DNA of 64,000 nucleotides from Rhizobium sp. BK313 (GTDB lineage: Bacteria; Pseudomonadota; Alphaproteobacteria; Rhizobiales; Rhizobiaceae). The translations under genes were made by a program, and so were the position numbers. The stretch lies in contig NZ_JACHZQ010000014.1 of NCBI RefSeq assembly GCF_014193655.1, positions 22,604 through 86,603 on the forward strand, given 5' to 3'. Shown one piece after another: positions 7,949 to 16,697 of the stretch; within the stretch, counting starts at the first letter, position 1; each line of letters starts with the position of its first letter. The notes under the pieces are model-generated. The model was not told the DNA's origin, did no database searches, and worked only from the letters and a program-made list of their open reading frames with translations.

Positions 7949-9691
7949 TCAAGCTTCCGCCTGGGCCATGTGATCCGGAGCAAACCGGCGCCATTCCGGA
8001 ACAGCCGGCTCGAAACCGAGCGGGCGCACCAGCGAGGGTACCTGGCGCGTATCCAGCGCAAAATTCTCCCGCCGGCGGTTGACCGTCGGAACGGCCGAGA
8101 TCAGCCGCTTGGTATAGGAATGCTTCGGCTGCGACAACACCGACGCGGCATCGCCGATCTCGACGATCTGACCGGCGTAGATCACCGCGATCCGGTGCGC
8201 GATCCGCTCGACGACGGCCATGTCGTGCGAGATGAAAAGGTAGGCAAGGCGGTACTCGCGCTGCAATTCGATCAACAAGTCCAGGACCTGCGCCTGGACG
8301 GAGACATCCAGCGCCGAAACTGCCTCGTCCAGCACCAAGACCGAAGGATTCAGCATCAGCGCCCTCGCGATACACAGTCTTTGGCGCTGCCCGCCCGAAA
8401 ACTCGTGCGGATAGCGTTCAAGACTGTTTTCGGGCAGGCCGACGCGCTTCAGCAGCATATCCATTCTGTTGCGCGTTTCCCCCGATGCACGACCACCGGC
8501 GGCGATGACGGGTTCGGCCAGGATGCTATCGACCCGAAGTCGAGGGTTGAGCGAGGCATAGGGGTTTTGGAACACCATCTGCACGGCGCTCGTCCGATCC
8601 GCCGTCTTTCCCGCGGTCGCCGTGAAGGTGCCGCGTGTCGACTTCACCAATCCGAGGATTGCCCGCGCCGTGGTGGATTTGCCGGAGCCGCTTTCGCCGA
8701 CGATCGCCAGCGTTTCGCCGGGCAACAGATCAAAACCGACGCCTTCAACCGCATGCACGGCGCCGGTCGGACGGTGAAAGAAACTGCCCGACACCGGAAA
8801 GCGAACCGTCAGCCCATCGACCTTTAACGCCGGTGCGGCTTTTGCGATGTTGTCACGGCTAAAATCCGATCGCGCTGCTCGGCCGGCCGAAAAGTGTGGC
8901 ACGGAATGAAGAAGGTGCTGGGTGTAAGGATGGCTGGGTTTATCGAGAATCTGGTTCAGCTCACCCTGTTCGACTGCCTGGCCGGCCTGCATCACCATGA
9001 CCTTGTCGGCGATGCCGGCAACGAGACCGATGTCGTGGGTAATGAAGATCATCGACATGCCCGTCTCGCGCTTCAGTTCGGCGAGAAGCGCCATGATCTG
9101 TGCCTGCACCGTCACGTCCAGCGCGGTGGTCGGCTCGTCGGCAATCAGCAGGCGCGGGTTGCAGGCAAGCGCGGTCGCGATCATCACGCGCTGCAGCATG
9201 CCGCCGGAGAGCTGGTTCGGGCAATATTTCAATCGCCGCGCGGCATCCGGGATGCGGACACGATCCAGCGCATCCTTTGCCGCCGCCGTCGCCTGACGAC
9301 CGGTCAGCCCGCGATGCAGGCGGAAAGACTCTTCGATCTGCGTTCCGATGGTCAGCACCGGATTGAGCGACGTCATCGGCTCCTGGAAGATCATGCCGAT
9401 CTCGGCGCCACGGATCTTCGTCAGTACCGCTTCGGTCGCCGTCGTCAGGTCAAGAATGCTGTTGTTTGTCCGCTTCAGCTTGATCGAACCGCCGACAATG
9501 CGACCGCCCCCGAAATCGACGAGACGGTTGATCGAGAGCGCGGTCACGGACTTTCCTGAGCCGCTCTCGCCGACGATCGCCAGCGTTTCGCCGGCGGCAA
9601 GATCGAAGCTGACGCCGCGAACGATCTTGTTAGCCTCCGGATTGCGCCCAAAGCCCACTTCTAGATTGGAGACGGAAAGCAGAGGGCTCAC
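7949..9691 (-). CDS. fused double ATP-binding subunit of an oligopeptide-type ABC importer
   Basis: This is a 580-residue cytoplasmic ATPase with two complete ABC domains in one chain, equivalent to DppD+DppF (as in GsiA and YejF). Domain 1 carries GESGSGKSVTAL and signature LSGGMLQR; domain 2 carries GESGSGKSTTARAI and FSGGQRQR. Each ends in the oligopeptide-family C-terminal extension. The start is a GTG at 9691 overlapping the stop of the permease gene by four bases, indicating translational coupling. It should power uptake of the ligand of the binding protein encoded at 11.5-13.0 kb. Confidence 0.9.
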   Translation of the reverse strand: MSPLLSVSNLEVGFGRNPEANKIVRGVSFDLAAGETLAIVGESGSGKSVTALSINRLVDFGGGRIVGGSIKLKRTNNSILDLTTATEAVLTKIRGAEIGMIFQEPMTSLNPVLTIGTQIEESFRLHRGLTGRQATAAAKDALDRVRIPDAARRLKYCPNQLSGGMLQRVMIATALACNPRLLIADEPTTALDVTVQAQIMALLAELKRETGMSMIFITHDIGLVAGIADKVMVMQAGQAVEQGELNQILDKPSHPYTQHLLHSVPHFSAGRAARSDFSRDNIAKAAPALKVDGLTVRFPVSGSFFHRPTGAVHAVEGVGFDLLPGETLAIVGESGSGKSTTARAILGLVKSTRGTFTATAGKTADRTSAVQMVFQNPYASLNPRLRVDSILAEPVIAAGGRASGETRNRMDMLLKRVGLPENSLERYPHEFSGGQRQRLCIARALMLNPSVLVLDEAVSALDVSVQAQVLDLLIELQREYRLAYLFISHDMAVVERIAHRIAVIYAGQIVEIGDAASVLSQPKHSYTKRLISAVPTVNRRRENFALDTRQVPSLVRPLGFEPAVPEWRRFAPDHMAQAEA

Positions 9692-10527
9692 GGGATTGTC
9701 CTCCGCATTTTCGGATCAAGAATATCGCGCAAGGCATCGCCGAGCAGATTGAAACCGAGGATGCTGATCATGATGGTGAGGCCGGGGAAGATCAGCAGCC
9801 AGGGTGCTGTTTCCATCAGGTTGCGGCTGTCGCTGAGCATCAATCCGAGCGAGGAGGCCGGCGGCTGCGTACCGAGGCCGAGGAAACTCAAACCGGCTTC
9901 GGTCAGGAGTGACCATGCCAGCGCCAGGGTGATCTGGACCGTCAACGGTGCGACGAGGTTCAAGAGCAGGTGCCGTGTCAGAATGTAGGGTTTGCTGCTG
10001 CCGAAGGTGCGGGCGGCATCGACGAAATCACGCGATTTCAGCGATAGCGCCGGTCCGCGCACGACGCGGGTAAAGATCGGCGTATAGACGATGGCGATGG
10101 CGGCGACGCTGGTCCAGGTGCCGGGGCCGACGATGGCGATGATCAACAGCGCGAGAAGGATGGCCGGGAATGCCAGCAGCACGTCCATTGTGCGCATGAT
10201 CAGCCCGTCCCACCGCTTGCCGAACCAGGCCGCGGTCAAGCCGAGCACGGTGCCGATCAGGCTTGCAAGCGCGACCGAGAGGAAGGCGACGGTGAAGGAC
10301 TCGCCGATGCCGTTCATCAGCCGGCTTGCCACATCACGGCCGAGCAGGTCCGTCCCCATCCAATAGGCGCCATTCGGGGCGTGCAACCGATTCAACGGGC
10401 TCCGCATCACCGGATCATAGGGAGTGAGCCCCAACGTGCCGAAAATGGCAAGGATGAGATAAATAAAGACGATGGCACCGCCAATGCGGCCGCTCGTGTG
10501 CCCAAAAATGGCTTTGACGATACGCAT
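9688..10527 (-). CDS. oligopeptide-type ABC permease (DppC-like)
   Basis: This 279-residue inner-membrane permease has five to six hydrophobic segments. After the first (IGGAIVFIYLILAIFG) comes the DppC-type N-terminal loop with HWMGTDLLGRDV-like sequence (WMGTDLLGRDVASR). The ABC-interaction loop is RTFGSSKPYILTRHLLLNLVAPL. It starts one base inside the previous permease stop and overlaps the ATPase gene, so the transporter genes form a tight translational chain. Confidence 0.9.
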   Translation of the reverse strand: MRIVKAIFGHTSGRIGGAIVFIYLILAIFGTLGLTPYDPVMRSPLNRLHAPNGAYWMGTDLLGRDVASRLMNGIGESFTVAFLSVALASLIGTVLGLTAAWFGKRWDGLIMRTMDVLLAFPAILLALLIIAIVGPGTWTSVAAIAIVYTPIFTRVVRGPALSLKSRDFVDAARTFGSSKPYILTRHLLLNLVAPLTVQITLALAWSLLTEAGLSFLGLGTQPPASSLGLMLSDSRNLMETAPWLLIFPGLTIMISILGFNLLGDALRDILDPKMRRTIP

Positions 10528-11486
10528 CAGCCTTCTCCCAAACGAACGCGCGGATCGAGCGCGACATAGGCGAGGTCGACAAGCAGATTGACGATCATGA
10601 AATTAAAGGCAATGAACAGCACGCAGCCTTGGACAAGCGCATAATCGCGTTGCTGAATCGCGTCGAGCACCAACCGTCCGAGGCCCGGCAGCGCGTAGAT
10701 CTGCTCGACCAGGACGGCTCCGCCGAGGAGATAGCCGAACTCCACGCCGCTCAGCGTCACCACCGGAATGAGTGCGTTGGGTAGCGCATGACGCCAGATG
10801 ACGCCACGGGCCGGCACGCCGCGGCTGCGGGCGGTACGGACGTAATCATCGCTGAGAACGTCGAGCATAGCGGAGCGCACCACTCGCGTGACCGAAGCCG
10901 CGAATGCAAAGCCGAGGGTGAGCGCCGGCAAGATCATCTGGCCGAGATTGCCGATCGGGTCCTGCCAGAGCGGCGTGAATGCACCCATGGTCGGCAAGAC
11001 GCCGAAGCCTGCCGAAAGCGCATAGATAATGAGAAGCCCGAGCACGAAATTAGGGGTGGACTGCCCAACCATGGCGACGATGCGCACAGCCAGATCGGAC
11101 AGTCTTTCATTTCGTGTCGCAGCGAAGACGCCCGCCGGCAGCCCGATCAGCAGCGCGATGACCATGGAGAGCAGCGCAAGCTCGAGCGTTAGCGGAAACC
11201 GCTCGAGGATAATGTCGAGCACCGGTTTGCCGTAGGTGACGGAAATGCCGAGATTGCCCTGCAGCACGCCCAACAGCCAGCGCCAGTACTGCACGAACCA
11301 TGATTGGTCGATGCCGAAATAGGCCGCCAGGGCCTGCCGCTGCTCAGGAGTCAGCAGGCCGGCATTGGTTCCCAGCATCGCCGTGATCGCGTCGCCCGGC
11401 ACCAGCCGGATGGCGACGAACACGAGGATGGACACTCCCAACATGATCAGCGGGAATGTCATCAGCCGGCGCGTCAGGTACCCCAT
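10527..11486 (-). CDS. oligopeptide-type ABC permease (DppB-like)
   Basis: This 319-residue permease has the canonical N-terminus MGYLTRRLMTFPLIMLGVS followed by FVAIRLVPGD. The C-terminal BPD_transp_1 domain carries RTARSRGVPARGVIWRHALPN, the EAA-type loop that contacts the ATPase, and LVEQIYALPGLGRL. It pairs with the DppC-like protein to form the channel and starts 28 bases after the binding-protein gene. Confidence 0.9.
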   Translation of the reverse strand: MGYLTRRLMTFPLIMLGVSILVFVAIRLVPGDAITAMLGTNAGLLTPEQRQALAAYFGIDQSWFVQYWRWLLGVLQGNLGISVTYGKPVLDIILERFPLTLELALLSMVIALLIGLPAGVFAATRNERLSDLAVRIVAMVGQSTPNFVLGLLIIYALSAGFGVLPTMGAFTPLWQDPIGNLGQMILPALTLGFAFAASVTRVVRSAMLDVLSDDYVRTARSRGVPARGVIWRHALPNALIPVVTLSGVEFGYLLGGAVLVEQIYALPGLGRLVLDAIQQRDYALVQGCVLFIAFNFMIVNLLVDLAYVALDPRVRLGEG

Positions 11487-11513
11487 GAAACGTCCTCTAG
11501 AACCCGGTATCCA

Positions 11514-13034
11514 TCACTGGATGGATACCTTGCTGAGACCGAAGAGGGAGCCCGTCGGTGTCGGCACAAAGCCCTGAACGTTCTTCTGCTCGGCCGTGTA
11601 GCCGTAGGCAGTATAAAGCCAGATCCAGGGCGAGACTTCGGCAATATGTTTTTCGAAGTCGGCGAAGATAACCTTGCGCTTCGCCGGATCGGTTTCGACG
11701 CGGCCCTTCTGCATCTGGCTGTCCAACGTATCGTCGATATAGTTCGCGACCTTCTGCAGGTTGCCGGTCTTCGTCCAATAACGGTTATACATGGAATAGG
11801 GATCGGCGCTGCCGCCATTGAGCGCGACCGCCATGTCGAAATTGCCCTTCAGCCAGGCATCGACATAGACGTTGAGTTCCATCACCTTGATATCGAGCTT
11901 GATGCCGATTTCGGCGAGTTGCGACTGGATGACCTGGGCTTCGGCGGTGGCGGTCGGCGGCTCACCGGTGGCGGCGATCACCGTTGCGGAGAAGCCGTTT
12001 GCAAAGCCCGCGTCAGCCATCAGTTTCTTTGCCTTTTCGACGTCGCGCTTGTAGCAGAAGAGCTGGCTCGGATCGGTCGCATAGAGAGGCATGGTCAACG
12101 GGCCCGTCACCTTGCCTTCGCCGAGCGCTGCCGTATCCAGCACATCCTGCCGGTCGATCGCGCAGGAGATCGCCTGGCGCACGGCAAGCTGATCCATCGG
12201 CTTGTGCGAGGGGTTGAGCTGCAGGACGTTATAGGCGAGCACCGGCGTCCGGGACAGTTGCAGCTTCGGCTCCTTGGGAACCAGCGTCGCGACCAGCGGA
12301 TCGTTCAGAAGCGCGAAATCGATCTGGCCCGTGCGAAGCGACGCCAGGATTGCGGTTTCATCCGGAAGGACGCTGATGTCGATGCCATCGATGCCGACCG
12401 TGCCGCCGGCCCAAGCCTTGTTGGCGCTCAGGACTTCCTTCGAATTCGGAACCCAGCTGTCGAGCTTGAAGGGACCGGAACCGATCGCCTTCGTGCCGAT
12501 CGAGCCAGCAGTGATTTCGCTCGCCGGAACGATGGCGGCGTTGAGGCTGGTCATCGCCGTCAGGATCGGAACATCGGGCTGCGACAGGTGGAAGATGACG
12601 GTCGTTGCATCGGGCGTATCGATGCTGGCGATCGACAGGAAATTGGCGCGGGCGACGGCACCCGTTGCCTGATCGAGAATGCGCTGGAACGATGCCTTCA
12701 CGTCGGCGGAAGTGACAGCGGCGCCGTTCTGGAACTTCGCATTCGGATTGAGCTTGAAGGTCAGCTCCTTGCCGTCTGACGAAAACTGCCAGCTCTCTGC
12801 GATGGCGGGCACGATCTGCAGATTGCTGTCGAGCCGGACAAGCGGTTCATAGATCAGCTCGAGCAAGCGGATCGAGGAAAAGGCGGGCTGCTTGTGCGGA
12901 TCAAGCCCTGTCGCATCCTGGGACCATGCCATGCGCAGCGTCGCCGCGTATGCCTCCGTCGAAACGGCCGCCATGCCGAGACTCGCCGCCACTGCGACGC
13001 ACGAAATCAGCTTCCTTGCAAAATGCCTTTTCAT
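11514..13034 (-). CDS. periplasmic binding protein, extracellular solute-binding family 5
   Basis: This is a 506-residue exported receptor of the DppA/OppA family. The start at 13034 (MKRHFARK) is preferred because GAGG lies nine bases upstream; a GTG nine bases earlier is possible. The signal peptide ends STEAYAA. The mature protein starts TLRMAWSQDATGLDPHK and shows SSDGKELTFKLNPNAKFQNG, typical of family 5. Members bind peptides, nickel, heme or muropeptides. Encoded between murQ and the importer genes, its likely ligand is a cell-wall fragment such as an (anhydro)muropeptide or MurNAc derivative. That is inference from context. Confidence 0.88.
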   Translation of the reverse strand: MKRHFARKLISCVAVAASLGMAAVSTEAYAATLRMAWSQDATGLDPHKQPAFSSIRLLELIYEPLVRLDSNLQIVPAIAESWQFSSDGKELTFKLNPNAKFQNGAAVTSADVKASFQRILDQATGAVARANFLSIASIDTPDATTVIFHLSQPDVPILTAMTSLNAAIVPASEITAGSIGTKAIGSGPFKLDSWVPNSKEVLSANKAWAGGTVGIDGIDISVLPDETAILASLRTGQIDFALLNDPLVATLVPKEPKLQLSRTPVLAYNVLQLNPSHKPMDQLAVRQAISCAIDRQDVLDTAALGEGKVTGPLTMPLYATDPSQLFCYKRDVEKAKKLMADAGFANGFSATVIAATGEPPTATAEAQVIQSQLAEIGIKLDIKVMELNVYVDAWLKGNFDMAVALNGGSADPYSMYNRYWTKTGNLQKVANYIDDTLDSQMQKGRVETDPAKRKVIFADFEKHIAEVSPWIWLYTAYGYTAEQKNVQGFVPTPTGSLFGLSKVSIQ

Positions 13035-13115
13035 TCTCTTCACCCTCTGAGCTTGTTAAGCTTCCCCAGCCGATTTTGGCCACTTCATTAACGCTATCGC
13101 TGCCGCCACGTCAGT

Positions 13116-14039
13116 TCATGCGGTCTTCGCACTGATCGCCTTACGCAAAAATCCACCAGCGTTTTGCAATGCCACGCGGGCTTCTTCAATGCCCATCCCG
13201 GTAATTTCCATGAGAATGGCGAGTTTCACATCATTGCCTGTCTGGTCGAGCACGCGGCGTGCTTCCTCCGGCGTGCAGCCGGTCGCCTGCATGACGATCC
13301 TGGAGGCGCGGGCGACCAGTTTCTTGTTGCTCGCATTCACGTCGACCATCAGGTTCTGATAGCTCTTGCCGATCCGGATCATACTCGCTGTCGTCAGCAT
13401 GTTGAGTATGAGTTTCTGGGCCGTACCCGACTTCAGCCTGGTCGATCCCGTCAGGATTTCCGGACCCACGACGGGAGAAATCGCAAGATCGGCAATGCCG
13501 GCGATAACGGAATTGGGATTGCAGGATAGAGCGACGGTGACGGCGCCGACACTCTTTGCATAGTTCAGTCCACCGATGACGTAGGGCGTGCGACCGCTGA
13601 CGGCGATACCGACGACGACGTCCGCGGCCGTCAGATTGATGTCCTGCAAGGCTTGCCGGCCCTGGTCCGGATCGTCCTCTGCGCCTTCGATCGAACGCTG
13701 CAGCGCGTCGGGTCCGCCGGCGATCAGGCCGATCACCATGCTCGGTGGTACGCTGAAAGTCGGGGGGCATTCGGATGCGTCGAGAACACCAAGCCGGCCG
13801 CTGGTGCCGGCGCCCATATAGATCAGCCTGCCACCTTTCTGGAAAGCCGCAACGATCTGGTTCACGGCGGCGGCGATCGCGGGAATAACCTTCTCGACCG
13901 CAATGGGGACGGTTTGATCCTCATAATTGATTTCACGCAGGATATCGAAGGTCGACAGCAGATCGATATGCATCGTGTTCGGATTGCGACCCTCGGAAAC
14001 CAACTGCTCCAGTTCGGATATCAACCTTTGTTCTGTCAT
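13116..14039 (-). CDS. murQ: N-acetylmuramic acid 6-phosphate etherase
   Basis: MurQ removes the D-lactyl ether from MurNAc-6-phosphate to give GlcNAc-6-phosphate and D-lactate. The 307-residue length is normal (E. coli 298). Motifs visible are the SIS-domain start YMGAGTSGRLGVLDASECPPTF, seen here as YMGAGTSGRLGV then LDASECPPTF, IEGAEDDPDQG with the expected catalytic Glu, and RLKSGTAQKLILNMLTT. The C-terminal UBA-like end with EITGMGIEEARVAL is also typical. The start at 14039 follows GAGCAGG. A candidate MurR operator lies 220-235 bases upstream. Confidence 0.95.
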   Translation of the reverse strand: MTEQRLISELEQLVSEGRNPNTMHIDLLSTFDILREINYEDQTVPIAVEKVIPAIAAAVNQIVAAFQKGGRLIYMGAGTSGRLGVLDASECPPTFSVPPSMVIGLIAGGPDALQRSIEGAEDDPDQGRQALQDINLTAADVVVGIAVSGRTPYVIGGLNYAKSVGAVTVALSCNPNSVIAGIADLAISPVVGPEILTGSTRLKSGTAQKLILNMLTTASMIRIGKSYQNLMVDVNASNKKLVARASRIVMQATGCTPEEARRVLDQTGNDVKLAILMEITGMGIEEARVALQNAGGFLRKAISAKTA

Positions 14040-14314
14040 GTACCTGCTCTCGAAAATTACGCTTCGATATCAATAGATCAGGGATGGCAAGCTCGATCGA
14101 TAACGATCGGGCCAGCCGCAGCAGCCTTAAAATTTTCAACGCAACAGAAAGCTGGTCATCAACCCAAGCAGCCAGCCTTTGCGGCTTCGTTCGCTGCTGT
14201 TTTCCCTGTTTACCTTCGTTAACATTATGTCCATTTATTCCGTTCGTCAATCACAATAGGAATAAAATATTCCAGAATTGCCGTGAAAAACCGGCCATGC
14301 TCAGGGCTGCCATT
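14040..14314. promoter_or_regulatory. murQ upstream region
   Basis: This 275-base gap between the kinase gene and murQ is unusually long for this operon and AT-richer than the genes. It contains the inverted repeat at 14259-14273 that matches the repeat in front of murA/murR. It may hold a second promoter for murQ and the importer. No gene was found in it. Confidence 0.5.
14259..14273. promoter_or_regulatory. candidate MurR operator (murQ side)
   Basis: GGAATAAAATATTCC is a perfect 5-bp inverted repeat with a 5-base A/T spacer. It has the same arms and spacing as the longer repeat at 16556-16574. An RpiR-family SIS regulator gene lies at the end of the cluster. Confidence 0.65.
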
Positions 14315-15205
14315 TCAGCGGCTGCAGATCGATTTTTTAGCAAGAATGATGGCGCCCGAGACGGCATCACCGTCGATTGGTTTGAGGCGGCGGCGGACAT
14401 CCGGCGCCAGCCAGGGCTCAAGCGGGCTGGAGAGGCCGCCGAGTAAGGAGACACGCGGAGCACCCTTATCGAAGAGGGTTCGGATCAGCGTGTCAATATG
14501 CTCGGCGGCACTTTGAACGATACGCCGGCCTGCAGCATCACCCTGATCCGCATGGCGCATCACCATCGGCGCCAGAGCGGCATAGTCCGTGGCGGAGGCG
14601 CGGTCCATCCAGGCGACCGCTTCCATGGGATCATTTTGAAACCGCTGCATGATCTCTGCCAGCAACGCCGTCTTCTCGTGGCGGCCGTCATGCGCGCGCA
14701 GCGCAAGCTGCACGGACTTCAGCCCCAGGTCTGCGCCGCTGCCCTCATCGGAGATCGGAAAGCCATAACCGCCGACCCGCAAATGGCGTCCTTCGACAAA
14801 ACCGAGACCAATCGATCCCGTTCCGGCGATGACGATTGCGCCGTCGCGGCCTGAATGGGCACCGAGGCAGGCACCCTCGCCGTCGCTGACGAAATCGATG
14901 CTGGCAAAAGGATACTTTATCGCCCGCAATGCTTCGAGCGCGCCCTTCCGCCCGATCCCGGCAAGCCCGACGCCCGCGTGAATCCTCGCGATCTCGGATG
15001 GACTGAGGCCCGCCTCTTCGATGGCGGCCCCGAAGGCTTTCGCAATGGAAGCCCAGGCCTCGTCTATGCCGAGCCGCGTCGTTGCTGGGCCGGACAGTCC
15101 CTGGCCCAACACCGTGCCACTGGCATCCTCGATTCTTGCGCGGCAACCGGTACCTCCGCCGTCGATACCGAGAAAGTAGCGCTCGCTGTCCGCCTCGGCT
15201 CTCAT
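14315..15205 (-). CDS. BadF/BadG-type ATPase, probable N-acetylglucosamine kinase
   Basis: This 296-residue protein belongs to the sugar-kinase/HSP70/actin superfamily, BadF/BadG/NagK branch. The phosphate-1 loop is YFLGIDGGGTGCRARI, phosphate-2 is VIAGTGSIGLG, and ISDEGSGADLG is the NagK-type substrate loop. In this context it would phosphorylate GlcNAc (or MurNAc) released from cell-wall fragments to the 6-phosphate. The start overlaps the murA stop by four bases (ATGA-type coupling). Glucosamine is a possible alternative substrate. Confidence 0.83.
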   Translation of the reverse strand: MRAEADSERYFLGIDGGGTGCRARIEDASGTVLGQGLSGPATTRLGIDEAWASIAKAFGAAIEEAGLSPSEIARIHAGVGLAGIGRKGALEALRAIKYPFASIDFVSDGEGACLGAHSGRDGAIVIAGTGSIGLGFVEGRHLRVGGYGFPISDEGSGADLGLKSVQLALRAHDGRHEKTALLAEIMQRFQNDPMEAVAWMDRASATDYAALAPMVMRHADQGDAAGRRIVQSAAEHIDTLIRTLFDKGAPRVSLLGGLSSPLEPWLAPDVRRRLKPIDGDAVSGAIILAKKSICSR

Positions 15206-16458
15206 GATGTCAGTCGCTCGATATCTGCGCCGCAGAGGCGGAGCTTGCGATCCAGTTGCTCGTAACCGCGGTCGAGATGATAGACGCGGTTGACGATGGT
15301 TTCGCCTTGCGACACCAGCGCCGCCAGCACAAGCGAGACCGAAGCGCGCAGATCGGTCGCCATGACCTGTGCGCCTCTAAGAGGCGCACCGCCGCGCACC
15401 AACGCCGTGGTGCCCTGCAGTTTGATGTTGGCGCCGAGACGCATCAATTCCGGCACATGCATGAAGCGGTTTTCGAACACCGTCTCGCGGATCAGCGAGG
15501 CGCCTTCTGCGCAGCAGGCGAGCGCCATGAACTGCGCCTGCAGGTCAGTCGGAAAGCCTGGATAGGGTTCGGTCGTGATATCGGCGCCTTTGAGCGGACC
15601 ATCCCTCGAAACGACCAGGCCGCGGTCGCTCGGCCAGACGCTGACGCCCATGGCCTCGAGCGCCTGCACGACGGAAGCGAGATTCTCCAGCCGGGCATGG
15701 ATCAATTCAAGCTGCCCGCCGGTGATGGCTGCTGCAACCGCATAGGTGCCGGCCTCGATCCGGTCGGATATGCCATGATGCTTGGCAGGCTGCCAGTTGG
15801 TGCTGCCATCAATCAGGATACGATGCGTACCGGCACCCTCGATCCGGGCGCCCATGGCACCGAGGCAAGCGGCGAGATCGGCCACCTCCGGCTCACGCGC
15901 CGCATTCAATATCTCCGTCTCACCTTTGGCGGCGCATGCCGCCATCATCGCCGTCTCGGTTGCGCCGACGGACGGGGAACTGAGAACAATCCGCGCCCCC
16001 TTCAGCCCGTTTCGAGCCGAAGCAACGATCAGGCCGTTCTCGATCGCAATATCCGCTCCAAGCGTCGCCAGTGCCTTGATGTGCATGTCGACCGGCCGAG
16101 CGCCGATGGCGCAGCCGCCGGGCAGAGAGACGCGGGCATGCCCGAAGCGCGCCAGCAGGGGCGCAAGCACCAGCACCGTCGCCCGCATTCGCCTCACGGT
16201 ATCATAGGAGGTTTCCTTCGAGACGATGGCGCTGGGATCGATAGTGGTGCCATGCGCAGACCGGTTCACAACGGCTCCATGAAGCATGACGACGCCGAGC
16301 ATGTTCTCGACATCGGTCACGGCCGGCAGGTTCGTCAGCTCCAGCGGATGGGGACTGAGCAGCGCCGCCGCAATCTGTGGCAAGGCGGCATTTTTGGCGC
16401 CGGAAATCGTCACAGCGCCCTGTAACCTGTTTCCGCCTGATATCCGCAGTCTGTCCAT
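15202..16458 (-). CDS. murA: UDP-N-acetylglucosamine 1-carboxyvinyltransferase (MurA copy in a recycling operon)
   Basis: MurA transfers enolpyruvate from PEP to UDP-GlcNAc, the first committed step of peptidoglycan synthesis. The protein is 418 residues (E. coli 419). Key residues present are Lys22-Asn23 in SGAKNAALP, the active-site Cys116 in LPGGCAIGARPVDMH, the FPTDLQAQFMAL Asp region and ATDLRASVSLV near the C-terminus. The Cys means fosfomycin sensitivity would be expected. It is the first gene of the recycling operon, which is odd for an essential synthetic gene, so it is probably a second copy that feeds recycled amino sugar back into the wall. I cannot confirm a second murA from this window. 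Confidence 0.92.
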   Translation of the reverse strand: MDRLRISGGNRLQGAVTISGAKNAALPQIAAALLSPHPLELTNLPAVTDVENMLGVVMLHGAVVNRSAHGTTIDPSAIVSKETSYDTVRRMRATVLVLAPLLARFGHARVSLPGGCAIGARPVDMHIKALATLGADIAIENGLIVASARNGLKGARIVLSSPSVGATETAMMAACAAKGETEILNAAREPEVADLAACLGAMGARIEGAGTHRILIDGSTNWQPAKHHGISDRIEAGTYAVAAAITGGQLELIHARLENLASVVQALEAMGVSVWPSDRGLVVSRDGPLKGADITTEPYPGFPTDLQAQFMALACCAEGASLIRETVFENRFMHVPELMRLGANIKLQGTTALVRGGAPLRGAQVMATDLRASVSLVLAALVSQGETIVNRVYHLDRGYEQLDRKLRLCGADIERLTS

Positions 16459-16555
16459 GATATGAAACCCGTCAACGAGAGGGGCGAAGGAGCAGACGCC
16501 ATCCCCTCTGCTTCCGGCTCAAGACTATTCGTTCATTCCGCCATGTCAATGTGGA

Positions 16556-16574
16556 TTGGAATTTTTTATTCCAA
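16556..16574. promoter_or_regulatory. candidate MurR operator in the murA-murR divergent promoter
   Basis: TTGGAATTTTTTATTCCAA is a perfect inverted repeat with 7-bp arms and a 5-base T spacer. It is placed 98 bases upstream of murA and 124 upstream of the RpiR-type gene. Its core GGAAT-N5-ATTCC recurs at 14259-14273. Confidence 0.75.
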
Positions 16575-16697
16575 GTCCTTTGTGATAACGTCGAGGGCTG
16601 ACGGAACGAAAGCATGGTTGCCCACTCTCGGCCGGATGATATCTTGTGGCTCGATTGTGTCGACGCGTGAACCGGCCTCCACGGCCTGAAGGGGCGG

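Noticed and set aside
11304..12779. A 491-codon plus-strand frame across the binding-protein gene
   Set aside because: It is the complement of the family-5 receptor gene; the composition is that of a shadow frame and no domain is recognisable.
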